DNA of 50,353 nucleotides, from NCBI GenBank assembly GCA_016463775.1, contig JAEMQQ010000008.1, forward strand, positions 1 through 50,353. The letters run 5' to 3'. The notes below the pieces were generated by a model that did no database searches, was not told the origin of the DNA, and was given only the letters and a program-made list of their open reading frames with translations. A program made the position numbers and the translations under genes. Positions 1 to 7,438 of the stretch are shown here, in pieces. Numbering within the stretch: the stretch's first letter is position 1; the number at the start of each line of letters is the position of its first letter. Source of the DNA: Ilumatobacteraceae bacterium (GTDB taxonomy: Bacteria > Actinomycetota > Acidimicrobiia > Acidimicrobiales > Ilumatobacteraceae).

Positions 1-113
1 TAATTACCCCGTAACTACCGCACAGCCAGGCTGAGGCCTCAAGAGGGCATGGGCGCAGGGGGCTGGGGCAGTCTGCTGGCTGTCATCAAACCGTCATAGA
101 CTAAGCGCACCGT

Positions 114-668
114 ATGGGCAACCTGATTCTGCTGCTTGTCGCTGCCGCCTGGGCAGCCGTGTTGGTACCCCCGCTGGTGCGTTCACGCCTGCGTAACTCA
201 CCAACCACCTCGGTTACCCAGTTTCGCCGCCAGTTGTCGTCGCTCCAGCAGGGCGGCCGTGGGCTGCCTCGTTCGGGTTCGATGCCGGTGGGGTCGATGC
301 GCAACCCGCTGCGCGACGCTGCCCGCCCATTTGCCCCTGCCGCCCGGGCGGTGGGTCGCCCATTGCGTCAGGTGGGCCATGCCACTTCGTCGGTGGTGCG
401 TCCGCGTGGCACCCGCCAGCATGCCCGTTTTGAGGGTGAGTTTTTCGAGCGCGAACTAGTTCGCCGTACTCGCCAAAATTGGCTCTTGGGCTTGGCTGGC
501 ACCACTGGCATGTCGCTGTTGTTGGCTCTGGCGATGCGAGAGATGTTCTTTGTGTGGATCTTCACCGTGGCGGCGTTGGCCACCGCGGCGTATTGCTATG
601 TGTTGGTGCAGTGGCGAGTCAAGCGCGATCACGAGCGCTATCGCCGACAGTTCCGCCGCGTTGCCTGA
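114..668 (+). CDS. SepX/GlpR-family divisome membrane protein
   Basis: A 184-residue membrane protein. Residues 3-22 form an N-terminal transmembrane segment ending in a basic stop (LVRSRLR). It is followed by a conserved-looking V-x-x-FRRQLSSL stretch (34-44), a long Pro/Arg/Ala-rich linker, and a C-terminal hydrophobic pair at about 123-141 and 145-166, with a basic tail. This layout (AAWAAVLVP at the start, an S-V-x-x-FRR-x-L motif, then a C-terminal hairpin) matches SepX of Streptomyces and the Glp receptor of Corynebacterium, which link the gephyrin-like protein Glp to the divisome. In M. tuberculosis the homologue lies beside rimJ; here rimJ is about 5 kb downstream. Assignment rests on pattern recognition of the N-terminus. 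The ATG at 114 has no strong ribosome site. Confidence 0.65.
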   Translation: MGNLILLLVAAAWAAVLVPPLVRSRLRNSPTTSVTQFRRQLSSLQQGGRGLPRSGSMPVGSMRNPLRDAARPFAPAARAVGRPLRQVGHATSSVVRPRGTRQHARFEGEFFERELVRRTRQNWLLGLAGTTGMSLLLALAMREMFFVWIFTVAALATAAYCYVLVQWRVKRDHERYRRQFRRVA

Positions 669-709
669 CGGGTTCGCGCTCGAGGCGCAGCGGTAGCGTA
701 GGCGCCCGC

Positions 710-782
710 GGGGCTGTAGCTCAGTTGGTAGAGCGGTACGTTCGCAATGTACAGGCCAGGGGTTCAATTCCCCTCAGCTCCA
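710..782 (+). tRNA. tRNA-Ala (anticodon CGC)
   Basis: A full cloverleaf can be drawn. The acceptor stem GGGGCTG pairs with CAGCTCC with one G-U. The D stem is GCTC/GAGC, the anticodon stem GTACG/TGTAC has loop TTCGCAA, and the T stem AGGGG/CCCCT encloses TTCAATT. Loop positions 34-36 read CGC, decoding GCG alanine codons. The discriminator is A at 782 and CCA is not encoded. It reads in the same direction as the flanking genes. Confidence 0.93.
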
Positions 783-820
783 CAAGTAGCGCCACGGTAG
801 GCGAGTGAGCAATACTCAAG

Positions 821-838
821 ACCACCACCGGTGGTGGT
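821..838. repeat. 18-bp perfect palindrome before the acyl-CoA synthetase
   Basis: ACCACCACCGGTGGTGGT is its own reverse complement over all 18 bases. It ends 13 bases before the ATG at 852, next to the ribosome-binding site. It could be a dimeric repressor operator or an RNA hairpin. No T-run follows, so it is not a standard terminator for the upstream tRNA. Confidence 0.8.
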
Positions 839-850
839 GAGGGGGCTCAC
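837..850 (+). promoter_or_regulatory. Possible SD-sequestering hairpin
   Basis: GTGAG (837-841) can pair with CTCAC (846-850) around a GGGG loop. This places the purine-rich ribosome-binding site of the gene starting at 852 inside a hairpin. It shares bases 837-838 with the right arm of the palindrome at 821-838, so the two structures partly compete. The regulatory role is inference. Confidence 0.35.
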
Positions 851-851
851 A

Positions 852-2555
852 ATGACAACACCAGCAGAACTTGGCTGGTTTGAGGCAATCGGGGCAGCAA
901 CCGGTCCTGGGCAAACCTTCGAACTCGTCGACGCCACGGTGGGTGGTGTTCCCATGCAGATTTTCAAGAATGCCCCGCCCAACCTCGCCCAGGTGTTCGC
1001 AGCGGCCCACAATCACGGCGACAAAGACTTCATCATCTATGAAGATGAGCGGCTCACATTCAGCCATGTGATGACCCGCGTGGATGCACTCGGCCATGCG
1101 CTCGTCGAGCGATATGGCGTCGCAAAGGGTGACCGGGTGGCTATTGCGATGCGCAATTATCCCGAGTGGTGCATGTCGTTCGCTGCGATTCTTTCGGTCG
1201 GCGGTATCTCGGTGTCGATGAACTCATGGTGGAAGACCGAGGAGATGGACTACGCCCTTCGCGACTCTGCGCCGAAGGTATTGATCTGTGACGACGAGCG
1301 CTATGAAACCGCCAAGGCGACGTGTGTTGCGCTCGGGGTGAAAGTTCTGCTGGTTCGCTCGCAACGATCTTCCGGCGAATTCGATAAATGGGATGACGTC
1401 ATACGGCTCGGTACCAAACCACCCTCGGTCGATATTGACGCCGACGATGATGCGACAATTTTGTACACGTCTGGAACGACTGGTTTCCCGAAAGGTGCGG
1501 TGTCGACGCACCGGGCAATCATCAGTGCACTCATGGCATTTTCACTCCGTCAGACCGTTGAAGGGCTGCGTGCCAAGGTGAAACCTGAGCCCGACCCATT
1601 TCCGCCATCATTCATCCTGATTGTGCCGCTCTTTCATGTGACTGGTTGTGTACCCGTGATGATGAGTTGTTTTATTTCCGGTTTGAAGTTGGTGATCATG
1701 TACAAGTGGGAGCCGGAGAAGGCGATGCAATTGATCGAGCGAGAGAAAATCACCAATTTCGTCGGCGTACCCACGCAAAGTTGGGATTTGGTGAACCATC
1801 CTGCATTTGCAAATTATGACCTGTCGTCGATGCGCGCCATTGGTGGCGGTGGTGCGCCTGCGCCGGCAGCCCTGGTGCACAAGGTAGCTGGCAGCTTCAA
1901 AAAAGGTGGGCCACAACTTGGCTATGGCATGACCGAAACCAACGCCTTTGGCCCCGGCAACCGCGGCCACGACTACATTGAGCGACCCACCAGCACCGGC
2001 CGTGCCGTGCTTCCGATGCGTGTGCAGATTCGTGACGACAACTACGTCGCGCTTCCGGCTGGCACGACGGGCGAAATTTGGATGTCTGGGCCGATGCTCA
2101 TTCGTGGGTATTGGAACAAGCCCGACGCCACCGCTGAAACCATCGTCGATGGCTGGTTGCGCTCGGGCGACATTGGCCGCATCGATGACGAGGGCTTTCT
2201 CTTCATCGAAGACCGTGCCAAAGACATGATTCTGCGCGCCGGCGAAAACGTGTATGGCGCCGAGGTAGAGCACGCCATCTACGAGCACCCCGCCGTGCAC
2301 GAAGCAGCCGTGTTCGGCGTGCCCCACGAGCGCCTCGGCGAAGAAGTCGCAGTCGCGCTGTACCCGAAGCAGGGTGCATCAATCACGCCAACCGAGCTGT
2401 GGAACTTTCTCGACGGCAAGATGGCGGCCTTCAAGATTCCGGTGCATGTGGTGTTGATGGGCGAGCCATTGCCACGTAACGCAGCCGGCAAATTTTTGAA
2501 GCGCGAACTACGTGAACAAATCGTGAATGGCACCCTGAAAGCCGACCGCCGCTAG
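852..2555 (+). CDS. Acyl-CoA synthetase (AMP-forming, FadD-like)
   Basis: This 567-residue enzyme of the ANL superfamily activates a carboxylic acid with ATP and then joins it to CoA. The P-loop YTSGTTGFPKG lies at 205-215. The GYGMTE motif follows a Gly-rich stretch, the hinge region reads RSGDIG, and the C-terminal domain holds GENVYGAEVE and the catalytic lysine K547 in NAAGKFLKREL. Length fits fatty-acyl-CoA ligases. I chose the ATG at 852 because a GAGGGGG ribosome site lies just upstream; an in-frame GTG at 831 would add residues unlike the family. Exact chain length or substrate cannot be read from the sequence. The leader carries an 18-bp palindrome. It is transcribed convergently with the XRE regulator. 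Confidence 0.9.
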   Translation: MTTPAELGWFEAIGAATGPGQTFELVDATVGGVPMQIFKNAPPNLAQVFAAAHNHGDKDFIIYEDERLTFSHVMTRVDALGHALVERYGVAKGDRVAIAMRNYPEWCMSFAAILSVGGISVSMNSWWKTEEMDYALRDSAPKVLICDDERYETAKATCVALGVKVLLVRSQRSSGEFDKWDDVIRLGTKPPSVDIDADDDATILYTSGTTGFPKGAVSTHRAIISALMAFSLRQTVEGLRAKVKPEPDPFPPSFILIVPLFHVTGCVPVMMSCFISGLKLVIMYKWEPEKAMQLIEREKITNFVGVPTQSWDLVNHPAFANYDLSSMRAIGGGGAPAPAALVHKVAGSFKKGGPQLGYGMTETNAFGPGNRGHDYIERPTSTGRAVLPMRVQIRDDNYVALPAGTTGEIWMSGPMLIRGYWNKPDATAETIVDGWLRSGDIGRIDDEGFLFIEDRAKDMILRAGENVYGAEVEHAIYEHPAVHEAAVFGVPHERLGEEVAVALYPKQGASITPTELWNFLDGKMAAFKIPVHVVLMGEPLPRNAAGKFLKRELREQIVNGTLKADRR

Positions 2556-2581
2556 GGCGTTGAACCTACGTTCGACGATGG

Positions 2582-2845
2582 TTAGCGACTCGTGCGCTTG
2601 GTTTCAACCAAGGCAGAGAGACGGCACTTCAACACCACGCTCAAACGGGTAAGAGTGTCGAGTGATGGCGAGAAATGACCATTTTCAATTCTGTTGATGG
2701 TTTTTCTGTCGACACCCGCAAGTTCAGCGAGGTGGGCTTGCGAAAAACCGCGCTCAGCGCGCAGCGCAATCAGTTGGTTGGCTACTACTTCGGCAGAGGC
2801 CTTGGACGATTTCTTCAATTGGGAGGTGAGCATTTTGGTAGGCAT
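2582..2845 (-). CDS. XRE-family HTH transcriptional regulator
   Basis: An 87-residue DNA-binding protein with a helix-turn-helix domain at about residues 26-75. It contains GFSQAHLAELAGVDRKTINR (recognition helix around VDRKTINRIE) and the typical trailing SPSLDTLTRLSVVLKC. It resembles short Xre/YgzD-like regulators that bind small operators as dimers. An 18-residue upstream extension is open, but AGAGGA lies about 7 bases before the ATG at 2845, which decides the start. No toxin gene adjoins it, so a toxin-antitoxin role is not supported. It lies between two convergent or divergent metabolic genes and may control either. The target is unknown. Confidence 0.88.
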   Translation of the reverse strand: MPTKMLTSQLKKSSKASAEVVANQLIALRAERGFSQAHLAELAGVDRKTINRIENGHFSPSLDTLTRLSVVLKCRLSALVETKRTSR

Positions 2846-2922
2846 TTGTGTTCCTCTTTCTGGAACAGCAAAACTACCGTGAAGTGTCACGCCTCCCACC
2901 CACCATCTAAGGTGTTGAGGTC

Positions 2923-3915
2923 GTGAAACCTGCCACGCTGCACGCAGTCACCATCGGCAACGCCATGGTTGACATCATCGCGTCGGTGGATGAGGGTTTT
3001 CTCACCGAGCACAACCTCACGAAGGCGTCGATGATGCTGGTGGATGACGCGCGCTCGGCATACCTGCGATCGAAAGTTGCCCCGAATGTGATGTCGAGCG
3101 GTGGCTCGGTGGCCAATACCAGCCACGGTTTGGCGAGCCTCGGCGGCCGCGCCGGCTTTATCGGCAAGATTTCCGACGACGATTTGGGCGGTGTGTTCTC
3201 GAGCGACCTGCATGATGCCGGGGTGTCGTTTTTTCCGGCGACCAAAGACCACGGGTTGCCCACCGGTCGCTGTGTCATCGTGGTCACCCCCGATGGCCAA
3301 CGCACCATGAGCACGTATCTTGGCGCTGGGGCAGTGCTGTGCCCAGCCGACATCGACAAAGCTGCCGTGCAAAGTGCCGAATGGGTGCTGTTGGAGGGCT
3401 ACCTTTTCGATAAAGACGATGCCAAGGAGGCGTTTCGCGTGGCCGCGCAATATGCCCACGAGGCCGGGCGCAAAGTGGCGCTCACGTTGTCGGATTCGTT
3501 TTGTGTGCAGCGGCATCACGGCGATTTTCATGCCTTGGTGTGTGACGACGTGGATTTATTGTTTGCCAACGAGCACGAACTTGCGGTGCTGTTCGGCACC
3601 GACGACTTTGCGGCGTCGGTGCGGGTGCTGCGCGACAAGTGCCCGCTGGCGGTCGTGACCCGCAGCAAACAGGGCAGCGTTGTAATCACCGCCGACGACT
3701 ACATCGAAGTGCCGGCGTTGCCTGTCGACCCGATCATCGACGCCACCGGGGCCGGCGACATGTATGCCGCCGGGTTTTTGTATGGGCTCACCCACGGCAA
3801 ATCACTCGAGCAAAGTGCCGAAATCGGCACCATCTGTGCCGCCGAAGTCATCATGCACATGGGCCCGCGGCCACACGTGGCGTTGGCGTCGCTGCTACCC
3901 GACGATCTGCGCTAA
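2923..3915 (+). CDS. PfkB-family carbohydrate/nucleoside kinase
   Basis: A 330-residue ribokinase-superfamily kinase, closest in style to adenosine kinase-like proteins. The N-terminal substrate-binding part contains VTIGNAMVDI and a GGSVANTSHGLASLGG stretch. The C-terminal signature DATGAGD sits at 273-279, with D279 as the expected catalytic base, followed by MYAAGFLYGL. It phosphorylates a sugar or nucleoside hydroxyl using ATP; the substrate cannot be fixed from the motifs. The start is GTG at 2923 with AAGG about 10 bases upstream. It diverges from the XRE regulator, with a 77-bp gap between starts, and ends six bases from the convergent unknown gene. Confidence 0.87.
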   Translation: MKPATLHAVTIGNAMVDIIASVDEGFLTEHNLTKASMMLVDDARSAYLRSKVAPNVMSSGGSVANTSHGLASLGGRAGFIGKISDDDLGGVFSSDLHDAGVSFFPATKDHGLPTGRCVIVVTPDGQRTMSTYLGAGAVLCPADIDKAAVQSAEWVLLEGYLFDKDDAKEAFRVAAQYAHEAGRKVALTLSDSFCVQRHHGDFHALVCDDVDLLFANEHELAVLFGTDDFAASVRVLRDKCPLAVVTRSKQGSVVITADDYIEVPALPVDPIIDATGAGDMYAAGFLYGLTHGKSLEQSAEIGTICAAEVIMHMGPRPHVALASLLPDDLR

Positions 3916-3921
3916 CTCGCG

Positions 3922-4530
3922 TTATTTGTCGCCGTCAGCAGGGTGATAGGTGAATTGCAAGTCACCCAACTTCACCAACGTCGACGCCACCCAACCACCG
4001 AGTGAACCAAAGTGCTGGTCGAGTGTGGCATTGGTGCCGTCGGCCAAGGTTTCTTCGGAGAGTTCGTAGGCACCTTGATACACGATTTCGGCGGCGTGAT
4101 CGATAGGGCGATTGGTGTTGGTGGTGGTGATGGTTTCGCTGCTGATGCTTTCGCGGTTGAGTTGTTGGTTACCGAGGCGCGGGCTGGTCAACGGGGCCAC
4201 ACCGGCGATTTGCGTGGCATCGGGCAAGGTGGCCAGCCGCTGCAGGCGAAACACGATTTCCATTTCAATGAGCGGTGATTCGTGAAAAATCTCGTCGACA
4301 TACCAGGCGCGATACGTGGCTTGGCTCCACGATGGCCAGGTAAAGGTGATGTGCGAAACCACGCGGGGCGGTTGGCCCTCACCGGGTAGGCCGTAACTGG
4401 TGGCCCATACCAAGTCGCCGAGCAGCACGTCTGAGTGCAGGTGTTCTTCGAAGGCTTGGCGTTCGAGAAACGCGTTGGTGAATGCATCTCGCAGCGCACC
4501 AATGGCATCGGTGAACACGTGGTCGAGCAC
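3922..4530 (-). CDS. Conserved-looking hypothetical protein, no recognised family
   Basis: A 202-residue, apparently soluble acidic protein without signal peptide or membrane segment. It is rich in aromatic residues in the middle (SHITFTWPSWSQATYRAWY) and has two segments with beta-strand character. I do not recognise a family. The start is GTG at 4530, only 34 bases from the ATG of the divergent crotonase gene, so the two promoters must overlap. Codon use and GC content look like the neighbours, which supports a real gene. The reading frame is intact. A role linked to acyl-CoA metabolism is only suggested by position. Confidence 0.7.
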   Translation of the reverse strand: MLDHVFTDAIGALRDAFTNAFLERQAFEEHLHSDVLLGDLVWATSYGLPGEGQPPRVVSHITFTWPSWSQATYRAWYVDEIFHESPLIEMEIVFRLQRLATLPDATQIAGVAPLTSPRLGNQQLNRESISSETITTTNTNRPIDHAAEIVYQGAYELSEETLADGTNATLDQHFGSLGGWVASTLVKLGDLQFTYHPADGDK

Positions 4531-4564
4531 GAAATCACGCTACCTGTGTGCGAGAATCTCGGGT

Positions 4565-5317
4565 ATGGCGATGGTGCTCTACGAAGTGAGCGAAGGCATT
4601 GCCACGCTCACGCTCAACAACCCAGAAGAACGCAATTCGATGACCGCCGACATGGTGGCCGAAATAGTTACCGCGATGGATGCCGCCGAAAGCGACCCCA
4701 ACGTGCGAGTGGTGATCGTGACAGGCACTGCACCGGCGTTTTGTGCCGGCGCCAACCTGGGCAACTTGGCCGAAGCCACGCGTGAGTCGCTGCTGGGCAT
4801 TTATGAGGGGTTCTTGCGTGTGGCGCGCAGCCCGCTACCCACCATCGCTGCGGTCAATGGCGCAGCAGTTGGTGCAGGCATGAACCTGGCATTGGGGTGC
4901 GACGTGCGCATCGCAGCCAAGAGCGCCAAGTTTGATTCGCGGTTCGTGCAACTGGGCCTGCACCCGGGTGGTGGCAACACGTGGATGCAGTTGCGCATCG
5001 CCGGCATGCAAACCGCAATGGCGAGCGTCGTCTTTGGCGAAGTGCTCGACGGCGAGGCTGCTTTGCGCGCCGGCTTGGTGTGGAAGTGCGTCGATGACCA
5101 AGCGCTCATGCCCACAGCGCGTGAGTTTGCGGCCAAGGCAGCGGCAGCACCCAAAGAGTTGCTGGTGTCAATCAAAAAAACGGTGATTGATATCGGGGCA
5201 GTGGCCACCCACACCGAAGCAGTGGAATTCGAATTGGGCCCCCAGGTGTGGTCAACGCGTCAACCGTGGTTTCGCGAACGCCTGGCTGCACTGCAGGCAA
5301 AAATTTCGAAGCGTTAA
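4565..5317 (+). CDS. Crotonase-fold protein (enoyl-CoA hydratase/isomerase family)
   Basis: A 250-residue crotonase. The oxyanion-hole segments are visible: FCAGANLGNL (59-68) and NGAAVGAGMN (98-107), then PGGGNTW (134-140). Classic enoyl-CoA hydratases carry two catalytic glutamates, one just after the second oxyanion segment and one in the helix before the PGxGG turn. Here these positions appear to be N107 and around F127-V128, so hydration of 2-enoyl-CoA by the usual mechanism is unlikely. The protein may bind acyl-CoA or do another crotonase reaction. The upstream open frame is a shadow of the divergent gene; the ATG at 4565 matches the family N-terminus. Its TAA overlaps the stop of convergent rimJ. 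Confidence 0.88.
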   Translation: MAMVLYEVSEGIATLTLNNPEERNSMTADMVAEIVTAMDAAESDPNVRVVIVTGTAPAFCAGANLGNLAEATRESLLGIYEGFLRVARSPLPTIAAVNGAAVGAGMNLALGCDVRIAAKSAKFDSRFVQLGLHPGGGNTWMQLRIAGMQTAMASVVFGEVLDGEAALRAGLVWKCVDDQALMPTAREFAAKAAAAPKELLVSIKKTVIDIGAVATHTEAVEFELGPQVWSTRQPWFRERLAALQAKISKR

Positions 5318-5982
5318 AGCCAGTCGCGGCTGAGGTCTTCGGCGCGAATATCCCACTCTTCGGTGGTGAAGCCGAAGCGATCGTGGTCTTCCCACACACC
5401 GTTGATTTCTAAAAATCGTTCGGCACGGCCTTCATAGCGCCATTCAAGTTTGTGCACCACGCGCAGGCTGTTGGCATTGCGCGGGATGATGCAAATTTCT
5501 AGGCGATGCAAACGCAGCTGCTCGAAAGCGAAGTGGGTGACGACGGCAACTGCTTCGGGCACGTAACCATGCCCGGCCTTGGCGTGGTCGACCCAGTAGC
5601 CAACCGTGGCCGACTGCATCGAACCGCGGGTCACACCGTTGAGGTTGACTTCGCCACAAAAATTTGAGTCGATGAAAATGCCGAAACTGTAGGCGTTGCC
5701 CGCCGCGCGTTCGCGTTCGCGCACCACACAGCGCCGCTCGAATGCTTCGGCATTGTGGGCAGGGTCGACCGCAGCGGCTGGGCGCAGTGGTTCCCAATCG
5801 GTGAGCCAGCGACCATTGCGAATACGCACCTCGCTGAATGCTGCAAAGTCGTTGGCCACGAGCGGCCGCAACATCACGCGGCGCCCATGCAACCGCAGCG
5901 CACTGCTCAGCCCAGCGGGGTGCACGACACGTTGATCTGAGCGCTGTTCAGCACGCTGCCGCGGTGTTGCCGACGGCTTCAT
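5314..5982 (-). CDS. rimJ: GNAT acetyltransferase, RimJ/RimL type
   Basis: A 222-residue N-acetyltransferase predicted to transfer acetyl from acetyl-CoA to a protein N-terminus; RimJ of E. coli modifies ribosomal protein S5. After a basic N-terminal extension come RPLVANDFAAF, the beta strands SFGIFIDSNFCGEVNLNGV, the acetyl-CoA loop region KAGHGYVPEAVAVV, and the conserved ending LHRLEICIIPRNANSLRVV. The ATG at 5982 overlaps the TGA of ppx in an ATGA, so translation is probably coupled. In M. tuberculosis rimJ lies between moeA1 and the glp-receptor gene; a SepX/GlpR-like gene is also near here. The actual protein substrate is not known. Confidence 0.85.
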   Translation of the reverse strand: MKPSATPRQRAEQRSDQRVVHPAGLSSALRLHGRRVMLRPLVANDFAAFSEVRIRNGRWLTDWEPLRPAAAVDPAHNAEAFERRCVVRERERAAGNAYSFGIFIDSNFCGEVNLNGVTRGSMQSATVGYWVDHAKAGHGYVPEAVAVVTHFAFEQLRLHRLEICIIPRNANSLRVVHKLEWRYEGRAERFLEINGVWEDHDRFGFTTEEWDIRAEDLSRDWL

Positions 5983-6974
5983 ACGTTGCTTCCCGAGGTC
6001 GTGCCTGCCGAGGTCGTGCCGGCACGCATTTCGGCGACAATGCCGTCGAGCAAATTGTGGGTGCTCACGATGATGTGGTCAAGTTGAAGTCGTCGCATGA
6101 TGGCAACCAGCAAGCAACAGCCTGCCACGATTACCCCCGCGCGTTCCAGCGCAAGCCCAGGGTTGTGCACCCGTTGGGCAAACGTTTCGGTGGCCAGGGT
6201 GCGAAACACATCTTCGGCAGCGGCCCGGGTGAGCACCATGCCATGCAAACGGCCGGCGTCATAGGCACGCAAGCCGAGTTCGACTGCAGCGATGGTCACG
6301 ATGCTGCCGGCCACACCCACCACACGGCTGGCTTCGCCAAAAGCGGGGTGTTCGATGACCGCGTTGTCGACGGCGTCGGCCATGATCGAGATGGCGTTGG
6401 CAAGTTCTTCGGGCCGGGGTGGGTCTCTGTGCAACTCGGCTTCGGTGTGGGTCACCACGCCATACGGCAGCGACACACTGTTGTGCACCACGGCACCACC
6501 ATCGCGTGTGTCACCGATGGTGAGTTCGGTGGAGGCACCGCCAATGTCGACCACCATCGTGACACCGTCGATTGGGGGCAGGCTCGCCACTGCACCTTGC
6601 CAAGCGAGTCGCGCTTCGTCGGTGGCCGACAACAATCGCGGGCTCACACCCGTGATGCTGTGCACTTGGGCAAAAAAATCGGCGGTGTTGGTGGCCATGC
6701 GACAAGCGGCGGTACCAGTGATGGCAAGTTGCGCTGCATGTTGGCGCACCAGGGCGGAATATTGCGTGATGACGGCCAACGTGCGCGACATTGCTGAATC
6801 AGCAAGCACACCAGTTGCTGCCATGCCAGTAGTTCCCAGACCAGTGGCTCCCAGACCTTCGCCGAGCGCGGTGACATTCACTTCGCGCACGAGTTCGTGA
6901 CCGTCAGCATCGACGATCAACAAGTTGGTCGAGTTCGAGCCGATATCAATGGCGGCGAACGCTGCGTTCGTCAT
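5979..6974 (-). CDS. ppx: Ppx/GppA-family exopolyphosphatase
   Basis: A 331-residue member of the actin-like ATPase superfamily that hydrolyses polyphosphate or pppGpp. The N-terminal phosphate motif AAIDIGSNSTNLLIVD, the second motif VVDIGGASTELTIG and the later GVAGSIVTIAAVELG are all intact. The start is ATG at 6974, which overlaps the TGA of the upstream DUF501 gene (ATGA); a longer frame exists but lacks family residues. Length agrees with short actinobacterial Ppx proteins. Two short in-frame tandem duplications are visible, one giving GLGATGLGTTG near residue 46 and one giving AGTTSAGTTS at the C-terminus. The DUF501-ppx pair is conserved in actinobacteria. Confidence 0.93.
   Translation of the reverse strand: MTNAAFAAIDIGSNSTNLLIVDADGHELVREVNVTALGEGLGATGLGTTGMAATGVLADSAMSRTLAVITQYSALVRQHAAQLAITGTAACRMATNTADFFAQVHSITGVSPRLLSATDEARLAWQGAVASLPPIDGVTMVVDIGGASTELTIGDTRDGGAVVHNSVSLPYGVVTHTEAELHRDPPRPEELANAISIMADAVDNAVIEHPAFGEASRVVGVAGSIVTIAAVELGLRAYDAGRLHGMVLTRAAAEDVFRTLATETFAQRVHNPGLALERAGVIVAGCCLLVAIMRRLQLDHIIVSTHNLLDGIVAEMRAGTTSAGTTSGSNV
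5993..6022. repeat. 15-bp tandem duplication in the 3' end of ppx
   Basis: CCGAGGTCGTGCC recurs at 5993 and 6008 with a 15-base period, giving AGTTS twice near the Ppx C-terminus. The two 15-base copies differ at their last bases. The reading frame is kept. Confidence 0.8.
6826..6855. repeat. 15-bp imperfect tandem duplication inside ppx
   Basis: CCAGTAGTTCCCAGA (6826-6840) is followed directly by CCAGTGGCTCCCAGA (6841-6855), 13 of 15 bases the same. It adds a Gly/Thr-rich five-residue unit between two early secondary-structure elements of Ppx without breaking the frame. Confidence 0.75.
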
Positions 6975-7438
6975 GAGGCGAGCCTCGCGGCCACCCAGCG
7001 ACCCACTGGGTCGTCGTTGCCCACCAACCAGCTGGCGTAGTGGGCGTGCAAACACTTCACACCGCGCCGTGTGCCGGCCACCCCGCCAGACGGTCGCGGG
7101 CCAGTGTGCTCGGCCAAGATCTGTGCATCGCGCTCGGTGGCATACGCAGTGTGGGCTGCCAGCAATTCGTCGGCGTTCACCTCGGCTTCGGCCAGGTTCA
7201 CGCCACCGGCGGCCTCGAGCCGAGACACTGCAGCAACATCGGCGGGGTCAACCAACCAATAACGCGTGGGCATCGGGGTGTTGTCGTGCAGCAACGGCGC
7301 ATTGCGCACCACGCGCGGGTCGCCGTTGGCAGCGCGTACCACCACGGTGAAGTTGCCCTGCGGGCGACGACCCAACAACGCCGTCACGCGCTCGAGGTCG
7401 AGCGCCGTCGCTGATTCAACGGATGATGACAATGGCAA
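6971..7438 (-). CDS. DUF501 family protein
   Basis: A 155-residue cytosolic protein of DUF501, a family without assigned function that sits beside ftsB and ppx in many actinobacteria. Visible conserved parts are RRPQGNFTVVVRAANGDPRVVRN, a PTRYWLVDP segment, and the C-terminal GVKCLHAHYASWLVGNDDPVGRWV with a Cys-x2-His-x-His cluster. The length equals that of the M. tuberculosis counterpart. The start appears to be TTG at 7438, inside the end of coxG, with no clear ribosome site; translational coupling from coxG is likely. In M. tuberculosis the gene upstream is ftsB; here the cox island intervenes. It overlaps ppx by ATGA. Confidence 0.88.
   Translation of the reverse strand: MPLSSSVESATALDLERVTALLGRRPQGNFTVVVRAANGDPRVVRNAPLLHDNTPMPTRYWLVDPADVAAVSRLEAAGGVNLAEAEVNADELLAAHTAYATERDAQILAEHTGPRPSGGVAGTRRGVKCLHAHYASWLVGNDDPVGRWVAARLAS

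Noticed and set aside
821-838. Rho-independent terminator for tRNA-Ala
   Set aside because: The palindrome is strong but is followed by a G-rich stretch, not a T-run.
2582-2845. Antitoxin of a toxin-antitoxin pair
   Set aside because: The XRE protein has no adjacent small toxin gene on either side.
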